From: Camarhynchus parvulus
Taxonomy: Eukaryota > Chordata > Aves > Passeriformes > Thraupidae
Direction: 5' to 3'
DNA: 64,000 bases
Assembly: GCF_901933205.1 (NCBI RefSeq)
Contig: NC_044586.1
Span: 17,492,569 to 17,556,568 of the forward strand
In this document: positions 40,220-51,342 of the stretch, piece by piece
How the letters are laid out: each line of letters opens with the position of its first letter
Numbering within the stretch: the first letter of the stretch is position 1
Notes under the pieces: generated by a model
Databases searched by the model: none
The model's input: the letters and a program-made list of their open reading frames with translations, nothing else
Told to the model about the DNA's origin: nothing
Program-made: the position numbers and the translations under genes

Positions 40220-40975
40220 GCAGCTGCGGTCGCTCGCTGATCAAGCCCGGCACGCTCCACAGCAGAGCAGGGAGCCAAAGGTGCGAGCAAGCCGGCAGCC
40301 TGGTTGGGCCAGCGGGTTCAGCAGCAGCCCAGGGCAGTGCAACCCGCCGGCTGCCTGGGACCTCCTGGCGTCGAGGGCAAAGGAAGGCGTCCCAGAGAGA
40401 CTGGAGACTTGAGCGCAGCAGCAATCAGGGGAGCAGCGGAGGAAAGCAGATCCGGGAGCCAGACAGTCTTCTGTAGCAGGGAAGGGTTTATTGGGAGGGT
40501 AAAGGTAGTGGAGGGTGTGAAGGGTACAGAAGACTGCCCAAAGCCCTCCCCTCGGTTGGGGCAGTTGTACAGAGCCCGAGGGGAGGGAAAACTCATACAT
40601 GACCAATCAGAACGGAGAACATAACAAGAAAGACAGCCGGCTAGCGTATGAGAACATAACTGGGGAGTGGCCCCCCACCCTAGCCCAATCACCCCTCATC
40701 CCCCGGAGAACCTTCTAGACTTGAGGAGTGGGGAGAGGGTGATGGACAGGGGGGTTGCCGGGGGAACACAGGAGGGGACGTGAGATTGACATCAAAATTT
40801 TGAACAAAAGAAAGAGGGTAGTCATGGAGATGTATGAGTGGCAGCTAACTGCCTAGGGAGGGAACCCGGGAAATCCCCTAACAGCGCCATCTTAAATCAA
40901 CTTTACAACTTATAACATCAAACAGTAAACTTGTGAAATCTAACAATAAACTCTAAAATAACACACACCACAACA
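40220..40975 (-). mobile_element. 5' LTR of the minus-strand class II ERV
   Basis: Read on the minus strand it begins TGTTGTGGTGTG at 40975. It carries an inverted CCAAT motif (GTGATTGG), a TATA-position sequence TGTACAACTG near 40562-40571, and AATAAA at 40487-40492. It ends immediately before, or about 5 nt before, a Lys-tRNA primer binding site. It is clearly related to, but diverged from, the plus-strand LTRs at 6094, 20209 and 38069 (same TGTTG start, CCCCTGTCCATCACC block and AATAAACCC signal). Confidence 0.85.
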
Positions 40976-43900
40976 GAAAGCTATTTATGTATTGTTGTTA
41001 TTTTTTCTATTATAACAACTTAGTGGCCAGAGACAGGTTTTCTATACACAAGGTTCCTTGGTTTAACAACAAAAAAAAAGCTGTATAAAATTTTTCAACA
41101 ATAACAAACTAATTTCCAGTCAACCTGCACTGTTTCTTTGAGATAGAAAAAAAAACTGTTTAATTTTAGAACAGTATAACTAATTTAGAGACCTGTGAAA
41201 TGTCTTTAAGATTAACACAATTTTTAAATAAAAATATAATTTCTCACTAAGAAGTAAGCAAGTTTAATTTCAAAACTCATGAATACCAAGGTCTGTCAGA
41301 GTTTTGCCATGGAAAAGGCCAGAAGCCACACATTTTACAAAAAGTGGAAAAATGCTGATGTGTTGGTTATCACTTTCTGTAGTTTGTATGCAGAAGCTGG
41401 TGTGTCAGCTGAGCAAGCTTTCTAAACAATAGCACTCCCTGACCTTGAAGATTTAGGAGGCTTTGGTTTTAAACCTACTTTGGTGCATACATTGTTCTCT
41501 CCAATTAGTTGCAGCTTCCTGATGAACTCTACTATTTCTAAAAAAGGGTCTTGGCTAGTTTGATTTTAAAGCAATTGGTTATTTTTGTGGGGAAGAGTTA
41601 AATGGGAAATTCTCAGGATGTTTAAAAAATTTAAATTATCAATTTTCAACAAAATTGTAAAAGAAGGAGGCATTATATCTTGATGTCTCCAGCAAAGCAT
41701 CCTCCTCATCCTCTGCAGCACAGGTTTCTGATACTCAGACTTTCTTCTGTGCCTCAGGCAACCACAGACTCGGTGTGAAGGCAGGGAAAGAACAGTTAAA
41801 TACAACTGTAAAAGCTGAAATTAAAAAACTCTTCCTCTCCTACCAAGTTGAATATCATTGCCTCTCTTTGAACCTCCATAGTTCAACATGCTCCACTTGT
41901 TCCAAAATTATACAGGGGAAAAAAACTGACCTTGATTTTACATATAAAATCTAAACCTGAAGTATTTGTACACACATATGTATGTGTATGGCAAAACACA
42001 ACATAAATAAATAATCCATGTTTAGTCACACACAAATTGCATAAAGGGCATGCCATGGATTCAGGGTCCTGTTCGCCCCAGTTTCTAGATCAGGAATGGT
42101 GTCATCTGGATGGCTGTCAGGATTCACAGAATGACTACCACACTGACCACAAGTGCCTGAGATTTCTACCAATCATTACAGCACTGAGGAGATGCTGAGA
42201 ACTTAGTGGGAGAAATGCCTGGGACTCCCAGGTTGGAGCTTCTTAGATTGTAACGGTATTTGTCAGCATGCAAACATTTCATTCCTCCTTCCCAGCCATT
42301 TCGAAGCAGAAGTGAGTCAGAAAAGACATCCAAATTGAGATATTATTTCCATGGCATGTTTATAAATACTCACTTCCATAAAATAGAAGATTCACAGAGC
42401 ACTCCAAAGGATTGTCCTTGTTAAGGCATAAGGCATCATCATGGGAATATGCCTTTGGTTGTTGAAGAGATTTCCCTGGATTACAACTGAGCATATGCCA
42501 ACAAGCTGGAAGGGTTCCATAGCATGGGAGTGAAGTGTTTGAGGCATCCAAAGCTGTGCTTTAGCACATGTTCCTGCCTAAATCTACTCAGAAGGGAGTC
42601 CTTTTGGAAATGGATAGTCCTGCAGTGAGAGGAAGCAATCATTTGTTGAACACCAAGAATGCCTCTCAGTATTATTCAAGTTATGTGGAAATTAGAAACC
42701 TGGGAAAAGTGAAGTGAATGTAAACAGTTTGTGATGTTACCTGGAAAATCTCAAAAAATTCAGAAGTAGCAACTCCAATTGCTAACAGCTTTTGGAAGGC
42801 CTTTAAGTTCATCTGTTTGCAAGCTAAGAAAACAGATGTAGTTGGATTTTTTTTTCACTATTTTACTGAAAATTAGGAAAGGAACTGGACAGAACTCAGT
42901 GCCTAAGCCCCTTGAGAGTGAACAGGTTTTGAAAAAGACGTTTTGTTGTACCTTTTTCCTTTCAGAGGCTGAGCACCAGAGAAAACAAGATCAAAAAGGC
43001 AGAATTGCTTTGGTTATGTCTGTATCCCTTTTACCTCGGCCTCTGCTAATGCTCTGGTCAGTCAGCACAGAAGCTTGTTTCAAACAGGTTTTGGAGAAAA
43101 TACTTATTTGCATGGGAAATTTGATAAAGTTCCACAATTAGTTCAGCTATAGTAAGGCATTGTGATTCCAGGCACATTTCAGCTTCACTGTCAGGGTGAT
43201 TTCTCTCTACAGAAGAGATTTAGCTTCCTGTTGTGCTAACAAAACTAAAGAAATTCAGAACAGAAATTAGTAAAAGATTAATCCGCTATAAAGTTTAAGT
43301 CATCTTATAGCAATTCACTTCAAAATCCCATTTCCAGCTAAATTAGTTTTAATTTCTTAATTAAATAGTCAGTCACAGAATTTCATTAAAAAGAAACACG
43401 CCCTAAATTTTTTTTTCATTTGTTTTTAAGACTCCCAGTGAGTCCTTCTCCACTGGCTGGCCAAAGACAGTAACACATTAAGGATTTGAACTTCTTGGCC
43501 ACATCTGTGTGCAGATCCCAGCCTCCCCACCAGCTCATATCCCAAGTTGTGGGCAAACAACCACACATGTACTCCTCCCATGGGTGCACAAATACTCAGC
43601 ATGATATTCCCTGGGGTCTGTGCTTCAACATGCCATTAATGAAAGTTCTGAGACATGCTCAGAGTGATTCTTGCCCCTGTGGTGTAATTAAATATTTCCT
43701 CTTTTGTGAGCAGAGGTGTTATATATAGCTTCCGAGTTCTTAGATGTCTCAACCGAATCACAAAGTTGCCTTTGAAGTATCCGTGAAATCACAGAAACGA
43801 AGTTTAGGGGAAAGGGGCACATCCATGACGAAAAGTTAGGCTTGCTAAATGTGGTGGGCTGGGCCCAAGAAAAACTAAAAAACCTGTAAAAGTAAAAAAC

Positions 43901-46255
43901 AAACTGGAGAACTGGAAAGCAGGAATACCACTGAAGCAATGGAATGGAACCAAGCAGAAGAAAATGTTGATAAAATATCCAATAAAAACAGAGCACTGGT
44001 GATGTTTGTTCCATGGAATGGCTCTGCCCCCTCTGCTGCAAACCTCTAGCACAGAGCAACTCAACAGGCTGTGTCAGGAAACAATTCTGCCAGCATAGGG
44101 TATAATATATAGAAAGATATGGATATGGAATTAGTGTTGTATCATTTTATTCTATGGTGAAATCCTCTAAGCAAGCCCCCTTTCAGAAGTAAAAGGCCCT
44201 GGAATAAGCTCAATAAGGCAGGTATTCTCATTGGAGTAGCTTAGAAATTCAGTGTAACTTGGATCAAAGGGAAAGGAAGATATATAACAATCCTTCTTCT
44301 TCAATTGGTTGCCAAAACCTAACATGGACATAACATGCATGACCTACTGTGAAGAAAACTACCTCAGCCCAAACCAGTGCACACCTACCTTACAGAAAAA
44401 CTGTGCAGATCAGCTGACTGGGATTTCTGAAGCACTTCAGGGGCCTCTGAAAAAAAAATATTAAAACGGACTTGTGATGTAAAGTGCTTGTTCTTGGGAA
44501 TTGCCAAACAAATATAGATGACAATGGGGAGCTTGGCAGTGGTTAAACACACCCAGGGAGTTCTCAATCCTTGCCATTCCCACCCTGAAAACAAAGCTTG
44601 TAGATAGGAGAGTGAATGAACATACTTGTAATAGAAGAGGGGAGCGGTGATGTGAGGCACAGCGGCTGCCACAGCATGGCTGGAAAATTGGCCTCATGCT
44701 CTGCCAGGAGCTGCTGCATGCCTCAGGAAAAGGAGAATATTGCTCAGTAATGAAGAGGTGGCTCTCATTCCACATGTAGGATTTGGACTGGTGGGGGAAG
44801 CTCTTTGAGTCCCTCTGGTAGTAAAAGTGGCCCAACAGAAGAGAATCTGCAATCCCTTGTAGAAGCTAGCTGTTCTTTGGGATTTTCCCCTGTGTCCAAC
44901 AAGGTGTGGAGCCCCATTCTGCACCTTTTGTCATGCAACAACCATGTTTACTGAGATCAACCCAGTTGTGCATTTCCTGCATGTCTGCATCAGTCCTTCC
45001 ATGAGCAGCAGCCTTCCAGCCCCTTCCTCAGACATCACTGATGTTTCTGTTCCCTCTCAATAGCTGTCATCTGCAAATCCATCCAGAGATGCTGAGAAAT
45101 AAAATGTGTCCCCTCCAAATTGCCCTTTCACCACTGAAACTGGCCCAAAAATTCCTATTTGGCCCTCAAAAAAATCCCCTTGGGAAAGATTTCTGACAAG
45201 GAATTTAACTGCCTCTAAAAATGAAGATTTTACGTTCCTCAGTACTTCTTTCATGGAAGAGAGGGGGCTGAAAGTGAAAATACTGAAAATATTTCAGTTC
45301 TCTGTATTAAAAAGCTGGCTCGTGAAGGAAAAAGACAATAGGAAGGGGTTTTTTTCTTCAGGGAAAGTGAAAGAGAAGAGAAAGCAGACGTGACAAAAAG
45401 GAAAAATAAAGCAACTTTGCATGATTTTACATTAATTTTCCTTAAATAGACAAAAACAGCATTTCAAAGTAAGTTTCCCTTCAGAACCCTTCGTTAAGAA
45501 CAGTTCCCTTTCTGTTTCTAATAGATAACATGTAAATAGGCTATTTTCCTTTCCAATGGATTAGTTTATTTATCTGTTATATAGCAGTTTGCTTTGCAAT
45601 ATTTGATTAAATTAGCTTATGACTTCATTCTTATGTGCTTTGTAGCCCTGGCATTACTGATCTAAAAAGTCAATGGCAACATGAGAGTCAAAGGAGCAAC
45701 AAAACCTGGAAAGAATCTGAAAAATTATTTGATATGCACACATAAATAGAAGAATATCATTCAAAACATGGTATAGAATGGCAGTATTGCCTAGTACCAG
45801 CTATAAACTATGCACTTTGGTTTTAGACTTGCTGCTTTTCTTAAGGATGAGCATGACAGCATCCTCCTGCTTCCCCACAACCACTTGTGTACCAGGCCTC
45901 TGGGAGAGCGCTCCTCTTTCCTGCTCCAGAAAGAGTTTCCCAGCACAATTGTTCTGCATTAGAAAGATGTATTTTGGGTGACCAGTTCCAGATAGATTGG
46001 TCTGTCTTTTGTGCATAAACAGGCACAGCTACACAGACTGCACTGATGAACCGCCATCTAAGAGTCACAGGCTGCTATTGTAGGTCTTCCCCCTGATTCC
46101 TACCCAAAATGCTCAACCCCATCAGCACCATCATTAAGCTCTAGACAGGTGGAACCCTGCCTTACATAGAGGGTGACCCCAGCGCCTCTCCTTCCCTGCC
46201 TGTGCCTTCTGCAGGGTTACAAATATATAAAACAGAGGGAGCATAAAACAGAGGG
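40976..46255. other. No gene recognised
   Basis: AT-rich, short frames only; no LTR or CR1 landmarks seen. Confidence 0.6.
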
Positions 46256-46259
46256 GTAT

Positions 46260-46832
46260 TGTGGTGGCCAACAGCTGGCCTGAAAGCCTCACAGTTTTAT
46301 TTCATCCTAATTTTATAAATGAAGCATAAGTAATTCTATAAGTACTTTAATTATAAAACTTAACCGGTGCGGACCGTTGGGGAGCAGGCCCGGACCGTTG
46401 GGGACACCAGCAGCTATTGGCTGTTTGGCCGGGTGGCAACTGGTTCAACCAATATGGACTGACCAGGCAGACATTCAGATCTGCAAAGGAAGACAGCACT
46501 CAATTATAGTTGGTTGCTGTGCCTGAACCTTGGTGTGTGTGTGTATGGTCCCATTCCTGCCTCCGCAATCAAAGTGACAGAGGGGTTCCATACAATAGGC
46601 AACTCGAAGTCTTGTACCTTCCGAGTACCTCAGGCAGTGGGGGAAGGAAGAGGGTGATGCACCCGGGAATTAGGATAAAAAAGGAGGCTGCGCCCTTGTC
46701 CTGGGTCTCAACAAATGGAGGCACCCCCAGGGGAAATGTCCCTTGGTCTCTCCCTTTATTCCAATAACATGACAGGGCTCCTCTGTGTCCTCCCTGGACT
46801 GACCTCTGGCGTCGTGAAGTTTTTTCCCCACA
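46260..46832 (+). mobile_element. Probable solo LTR with TGTGG...CCACA ends
   Basis: It begins TGTGGTGGCC and ends TTTTTTCCCCACA, giving matched inverted ends. A TATA-like GGATAAAAAAGG lies at 46673-46684 and an AATAAC-type signal at 46762. Near its start is a tandem CGGACCGTTGGGGA pair (46370-46405). Flanks GTAT and GGGA do not match, so either the target duplication is lost or the right boundary is wrong. Confidence 0.6.
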
Positions 46833-47189
46833 GGGAGACACGCTACTCCTTCAGCGCCCATTCTCCAGCTCTTCTTCTCTGCTTTCTAACACATCTAGAA
46901 GCCCGTGTCCTTGCTGCTGCACGGATCTCCCACGGCTCTGCCAGCCACACTCCAGAGCTCCCAGCTCCAGCTGGCAGGGCCTCAGCGCTGGCCCTGTGCC
47001 CTCCCGCCCCGATGGCCACACCAGGCCCTGCTTGCTGCCCTCATGGTGGCACTCCTGGCCCCAGTGCTCTCCAAGGCCTTCTCCGGGGGCACCTTCCTGC
47101 GGCCCTGCACCGGGCCCAGCAGAGACCTGAGAGGGGCTGTGGACAAGGGCCCGCAAGGACAGCACCAGGCCCAGTGGCTTCCCGCTGAC

Positions 47190-47434
47190 AGCGGGCAAGC
47201 TTGGGCTGGAGACGCACAAGAAATTCTTGCCTCTCGGGCTGCTGAGGCCCTGGCCCACGCTGCCCACAGCAGCTGTGGCTGCCCCATCCCTGGCAGTGTT
47301 CCAGGCCAGGCTGGACAGGGCTTGAAACAGCCGGGCCCAGGGGAAGGTGTCCCTGCCCTTGGCAGCAGGGTTGCGACAAGACCATTTTTAAGGACACTTC
47401 CAAAGGCAGGCCCTTCTGGCATTCTGTGATCACA
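47190..47434 (+). mobile_element. CR1 LINE 3'-end fragment
   Basis: Contains GCTGAGGCCCTGGCCCACGC, GGCTGGACAGGGCTTGAAAC and GGAAGGTGTCCCTGCCCTTG in CR1 order, ending CTGGCATTCTGTGATCAC. The GC-rich open frames across it are by-products of CR1 base composition. Confidence 0.75.
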
Positions 47435-48695
47435 GGGGCCGGGGGCAGCTGGACTTAATTTCTGATTAGAACCAATTCAGCACTGCAAGTCTGGCTAATT
47501 TCAAGGAGACTCTTCACAAGCCCAGATTCACAACTTGTCCCTTTTACCTACACTATAGGTCTGGTTGAGGTCAACAATGTCTTGCACGATCCAGGTTCTG
47601 CAATATTGTAGTTTATTGAATCAAGAGCAACGAAATTTCCAGGTTGCTACTCTTAAAAGTACTAGCTATAGAACATTATTGTTGGTCCCCAGAAGACAGA
47701 CACACGCTATATGTCTTTACTACTACATTTAAAAAAGTTCTTCTATGCAATATATAAGATATAATTGGTAGGTATGTTATAAATGTATCAATTTTATGAA
47801 AATCTTTTCATAACATGATATAATATATATAAGATATAAATGCCCTAAGAGCATTAATATATATCACAAATTAGAGTGACACTAAATATTGGCTGTATTG
47901 CATTCTAAAAACAAAATTACGTATTTGACTCTTTAGAGTAATTTCTTCTCATGATACAATAGTTACATAATTTGTATTGTTGATTTAATTTCTATTATTC
48001 TATTGGCTTTTATTATATTTTACTATTATATATGATAACTGATAAGCTTTCTAGCATGTAATATGTACACATGGGATATATATGTATTTATATATATATA
48101 TATATATCTACACACAGAATTTCACAATCTCGATGTTCACATATACAAAACACCAGGTCAGCTCCAACACAGTTGGTACAATGCTGACCTGAAGGATTCC
48201 CATGCGGGAACAAGGAGAAACACCATCCATTGACTGATGTCAAACATTGCCCAAGGATTGTGGAGTCACTCTCCCCAGAGAGAGTCAAGAACCTTGATCC
48301 GAACGCAATCCTTTGCAGTGTAGAGCGGGAAGACCTGCCTGGAGCACCCCTGAATCAAATGATACCACCAGTGGTCCTTCCAAACGTTCTCTCGTCTGGG
48401 ATTCTGAGATCGGCGTCTTTGCACAAGGTGAAGCTCTCAGAGGGAAAATGGACTCAAAGAAAGCGGTGAGGGAACAATAGCATTTCCTCGTGCGTGTTCC
48501 TTGATCTCTGTAGCCAACCTGTTCATCACCGGATGCAGTGCTGGGGAGGCTCTTAAGACAGCACTGCTTGCTGCTGATGGCATAGTGCTGCTACGCAGCG
48601 TTTTCCCTTCCCTCTCCGAAGCCCACATTCTCCCTTCTTTTCCCTGCCACCAGGTGTGAGCCTCACAAGCACAGCTCTGTGCAGGAGAACCTCTT
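47435..48695 (-). other. Region downstream of the ITPRIPL1-like gene; possible 3' UTR
   Basis: No gene recognised. 47690-48110 is very AT-rich. A canonical AATAAA lies on the minus strand at 47612-47617, about 1.08 kb past the stop codon, and would be a suitable poly(A) signal for the ITPRIPL1-like transcript. It could instead belong to an unrecognised LTR. No closer AATAAA was noticed. Confidence 0.3.
48089..48107. repeat. (TA)n microsatellite
   Basis: A run of TA dinucleotides inside a wider AT-rich stretch (about 47690-48110). Confidence 0.9.
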
Positions 48696-50387
48696 TCACT
48701 GTCCATCTTTAAGGATCCGTTTCAACCAATGCTGCAGATCCACGTACTGGCTCATTGCCTGGGAGTGGGCAACCGGATCCATCACCAGGTCATGGAAGAG
48801 ATTGCATGGCCTGGCCATTAGGACCTCTGGGGGCAAGATGATCCCCCCAGGAAGCCTCTGGTTGCCCACAATGAAGTGATTGAGGCGCCTGATTTCCACA
48901 CATGCACGCAGGCTCTCGCTGATATCCATCAGCCGCCTCACAAAATTTCTCCTGCACCACTGTGACACGGGCAAGATGCTCAGGAGGTGCATGACAATGG
49001 TCTTGATGGTATAGGTGGAGAAGCCTAAGCCCAGCTGAAGACGAGTGAAGAACTGCAGGCATTTCAGGTGCAAGCTGTCAGGGGGAGCCCGCCTGGCAAT
49101 GTACCTGAAGAACTTCATCTCGGCCACAGCGTAGCTCTCTGGCCAGATTGTGCTGGAGGTATGGGCTTGCCTAGGCTGGCTGCTTACAAAGACGTCCGAG
49201 TTGCCTTGCCGCACCCCAAACAGCATCTCGATCCGGTAGCTTTCTCTGCCATTGGTCACCTTGAACTGGCAGGAGCGTCTGGGGGGCAGCAGCACTAAAT
49301 GCCAATGGTGTGACTCAAGCAAAGCCGGCCAGATTGCTCTCACCACCTGGTAGAACCAGCGGGCAGTTTTCTCCACGTCCAGGTAGGAGCCCGTGCACAG
49401 GGTATGAAGGAGGCTGGGATCCTGATGCCTCCTCAGCTCCTCCTCAGGGTGGTGCAGGAAGCACAGCATGTTCTCACCCTGCTTCTCGCTCGTGCAGGTG
49501 CACTCCTGCTGCACGCGGATTTGGAAGTTCCTCAAGTGCCTCTGCCCTGCAGTGCCCAGCTCTAGGTGGAAGCTGTGCCCTCGGGGAGGTGTCATGGGTA
49601 TGAGCACCTGGTACACAACATCCTGCTCACGGGGACTCCAACCTTCGAAGGCACTGCCCACCCCAATGGCTCCTTGCAGCACCGGATAGAAACTGTTGGA
49701 CAAGACCCGTCGAAAATAAATTGCAAAATGCTCCATCAGGGTTCTTGTCCACATGCATCCTTCCTGCAGGTCCTGCACAGGCCACTGTATGCGCTGCATT
49801 ATGTTTCTTCCAAAGTTATCGGCACGATCACGGTACTCTTCCACTTGATTTCCAGCATCATTGACGTTCGCTGCATTTCCAGCCTCATTGCCAACTTCAT
49901 TTGCAGCATCGTCAACATCCTCTGCACGGCCATCACTGTCGTCTTCCTCCACTTCCATGTCGCTGTCTCCTTCATCTTCATTTCCAACGTCTTCATATCC
50001 ATCCTCATTTCCAACATCTTCTTCATATGCATCTACATTTTCGACTTCCTCTTCATTTACACCATCATGTCCTTCTCCTTGCTCCTCTCTCCTCAGGCTC
50101 CCTTTCCTCCACGTATGCCGCAGTGCCAAGAGAAGGAGCAGGAGCCCAGCAGGAGCCCAGACCTGCCAGTGCTGCCAGGCAGAGCAGAGCAGGTCTCCCC
50201 AGGCCAAGACACCCTGCTTCACCAGGACCAGCTGCTCCACCTCCCGCTCCAGACGAATCTTCTCTTCCTGGAGCTTGGCACGCACCTCCATTCGCAGACG
50301 TGTCACTTCATCCAAGCCATCATCCACGGGCTGTGGGTACTGGACTACACTTTGCAAGAGCAAGAGCCACAATACCCAGGTATCCAT
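48696..50387 (-). CDS. ITPRIPL1: ITPRIPL1-like protein (inositol 1,4,5-trisphosphate receptor-interacting protein-like 1), 563 aa, intact
   Basis: A single uninterrupted 563-codon frame ends in TGA at 48696. The layout matches the ITPRIP/ITPRIPL family, single-exon Mab-21-type proteins of about 550 residues. Residues 1-16 are a hydrophobic signal-like segment (MDTWVLWLLLL start). Residues 26-55 are a charged heptad-like coiled coil. Residues 77-90 are a leucine-rich membrane segment followed by Arg/Lys. Residues 101-185 are a very acidic Glu/Asp/Asn/Gly linker. Residues about 192-560 are the Mab-21 nucleotidyltransferase-like domain, with the GSAFEGWS motif at 244-251, then a D-V-V-Y strand and the conserved C-terminal helical part. 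I chose this ATG because the family starts with a signal-like segment and because a splice acceptor ends 3 nt before it; the frame stays open further upstream without stops, but that stretch does not resemble protein. Human ITPRIPL1 is a membrane protein reported to bind the T-cell receptor subunit CD3-epsilon. Whether this is the ortholog or a bird-specific paralog cannot be told here. Enzymatic activity is not implied. Confidence 0.88.
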   Translation of the reverse strand: MDTWVLWLLLLQSVVQYPQPVDDGLDEVTRLRMEVRAKLQEEKIRLEREVEQLVLVKQGVLAWGDLLCSAWQHWQVWAPAGLLLLLLALRHTWRKGSLRREEQGEGHDGVNEEEVENVDAYEEDVGNEDGYEDVGNEDEGDSDMEVEEDDSDGRAEDVDDAANEVGNEAGNAANVNDAGNQVEEYRDRADNFGRNIMQRIQWPVQDLQEGCMWTRTLMEHFAIYFRRVLSNSFYPVLQGAIGVGSAFEGWSPREQDVVYQVLIPMTPPRGHSFHLELGTAGQRHLRNFQIRVQQECTCTSEKQGENMLCFLHHPEEELRRHQDPSLLHTLCTGSYLDVEKTARWFYQVVRAIWPALLESHHWHLVLLPPRRSCQFKVTNGRESYRIEMLFGVRQGNSDVFVSSQPRQAHTSSTIWPESYAVAEMKFFRYIARRAPPDSLHLKCLQFFTRLQLGLGFSTYTIKTIVMHLLSILPVSQWCRRNFVRRLMDISESLRACVEIRRLNHFIVGNQRLPGGIILPPEVLMARPCNLFHDLVMDPVAHSQAMSQYVDLQHWLKRILKDGQ

Positions 50388-50390
50388 GGT

Positions 50391-50690
50391 CTGCAGGAGG
50401 ATGGAGAGAAAGCTTTGAGAGGGGCTGAGAGGGAGGCAGCTGGCAGCAGGGACGGGCAGGGGGGCAGCAGGGACAGGAATCCCAGGGATCTGGGAGCAGG
50501 AAGGACAGGACCCCAGAGCAGCCAGGCCCGTTCTGCTGCCCGAGCAGCAGCAGCAGCAGCATGGTGCCCTGCCCAAGGCTGTGCCATGAGGGGCTATTCC
50601 TGGATGCAGGGGGAAAAGCCAGCCCCGGGTGCAGCATTTCTGCCCCGGCCCTTCTCCCCAGCCCAGCCTCCCCACCACGTGCGCACTCAC
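50391..50690 (-). other. Likely 5'-leader intron of the ITPRIPL1-like gene (GT...AG, 300 nt)
   Basis: On the minus strand a GTGAGT donor lies at 50690-50685. A pyrimidine-rich tract ending CCTCCTGCAG lies just before the ACC-ATG start context (acceptor AG at 50391-50392). This gives a 300-nt intron wholly inside the 5' leader, leaving the coding region in one exon, as expected for ITPRIPL genes. The intron includes a CAG/CTG run near 50547-50562. An alternative donor (CAG-GTAACG) lies near 50720. This is inferred from splice-site sequence only. Confidence 0.5.
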
Positions 50691-50733
50691 TGCTTGCCCA
50701 AGTAATACAGGGCCAGCGTTACCTGCTGGGGCC

Positions 50734-50741
50734 TTGTATAG
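50734..50741 (-). promoter_or_regulatory. TATA-like box upstream of the ITPRIPL1-like gene
   Basis: The minus strand reads CTATACAA, flanked by GC-rich sequence, 43 nt before the strong GTGAGT donor. A start site about 25-30 nt downstream would make a first exon of only about 20 nt. It is a weak match and could be chance. Confidence 0.3.
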
Positions 50742-50814
50742 CTGCCCCCATTTGTGACATGGCCCCATGATGCCATGGATGTCACAGTACACCACAGTCA
50801 GCCCAGCTCCACCC

Positions 50815-50847
50815 TGTTATCTGCAGGAAAAGACCCTGCAGATAACA
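50815..50847. other. Perfect 13-bp inverted repeat with a 7-nt loop
   Basis: TGTTATCTGCAGG is followed after AAAAGAC by its exact reverse complement. It sits about 75 bp upstream of the TATA-like box of the ITPRIPL1-like gene and just before the CR1 end. Function is unknown; it could be a small palindrome or the trace of a repeat junction. Confidence 0.7.
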
Positions 50848-50867
50848 AAGTCTAACTGCATGTTTAA

Positions 50868-51342
50868 CACTACCCACTCCACTAATCAGCTAGGGCCGAA
50901 AATGCCACATCCACATGACTTTTAAGTCTCTCTGAGGGTGGCCACCCTGACATTTCCCTGGCAACCTCTTCTCAAGCTTGATATCCTTTTCGTTGATAGA
51001 GCCCAGTCTAAAACTCCTGTGGCACAACTTTAGGTAATTTTCTCTGGCCATGTTTTTTCCCTGTGCTGATATAATGATTCCACCCTGGTAACAACCTCCC
51101 TTCAGGGAGCTGTAGACAACTATAAGGTCTCCCCGAGGCACTTTTTCTCTGTGCTGGACACTTCCACTTCCCTCAGGCCTTCTTCATCACACTTGTGTTC
51201 CAGACTGGTCCTCAGCTGCATGTTGCTTCTGTGCATACAGTCAAGCACATCCATGTCTTTCTTGTCATGAGGAGACGAAAAGTAGATGCAGGATTTGTGG
51301 TACAGCCTCACCAGTGCCCCATGGGGGAGGACAATCACTGCT
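50868..51342 (-). mobile_element. CR1 LINE 3' region
   Basis: The minus strand carries the CR1 3' UTR order: ACAAGAAAGACATGGATGTG, GAACACAAGTGTGATGAAG, GAGGGAAGTGG, GGGGAGACCTTATAGTTGTC, CTGAAGGGAGGTTGT, GGAGTTTTAGACTGG, GAGGTTGCCAGGGAAATGTC and GATGTGGCATTTT. Two partial protein-like frames in it are CR1 artefacts. Confidence 0.8.

Noticed and set aside
38069..40975. The two LTRs as the 5' and 3' LTRs of one provirus
   Set aside because: They are on opposite strands and differ at many positions, so they cannot be the pair from a single normal integration.
46905..47429. 174-codon GC-rich frame starting with a signal-like stretch
   Set aside because: Its second half is CR1 3' UTR and the three competing frames are equally open, as expected for GC-rich non-coding DNA.
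49566..50705. 379-codon plus-strand frame
   Set aside because: It is the antisense shadow of the ITPRIPL1-like gene; its composition mirrors the acidic repeat and it has no domain of its own.
50388..50795. Upstream extension of the ITPRIPL1-like frame (136 more codons)
   Set aside because: It begins at GTG, not ATG, is Pro/Cys/Gly-rich without family similarity, and is better explained as an intron with a strong acceptor directly before the chosen ATG.
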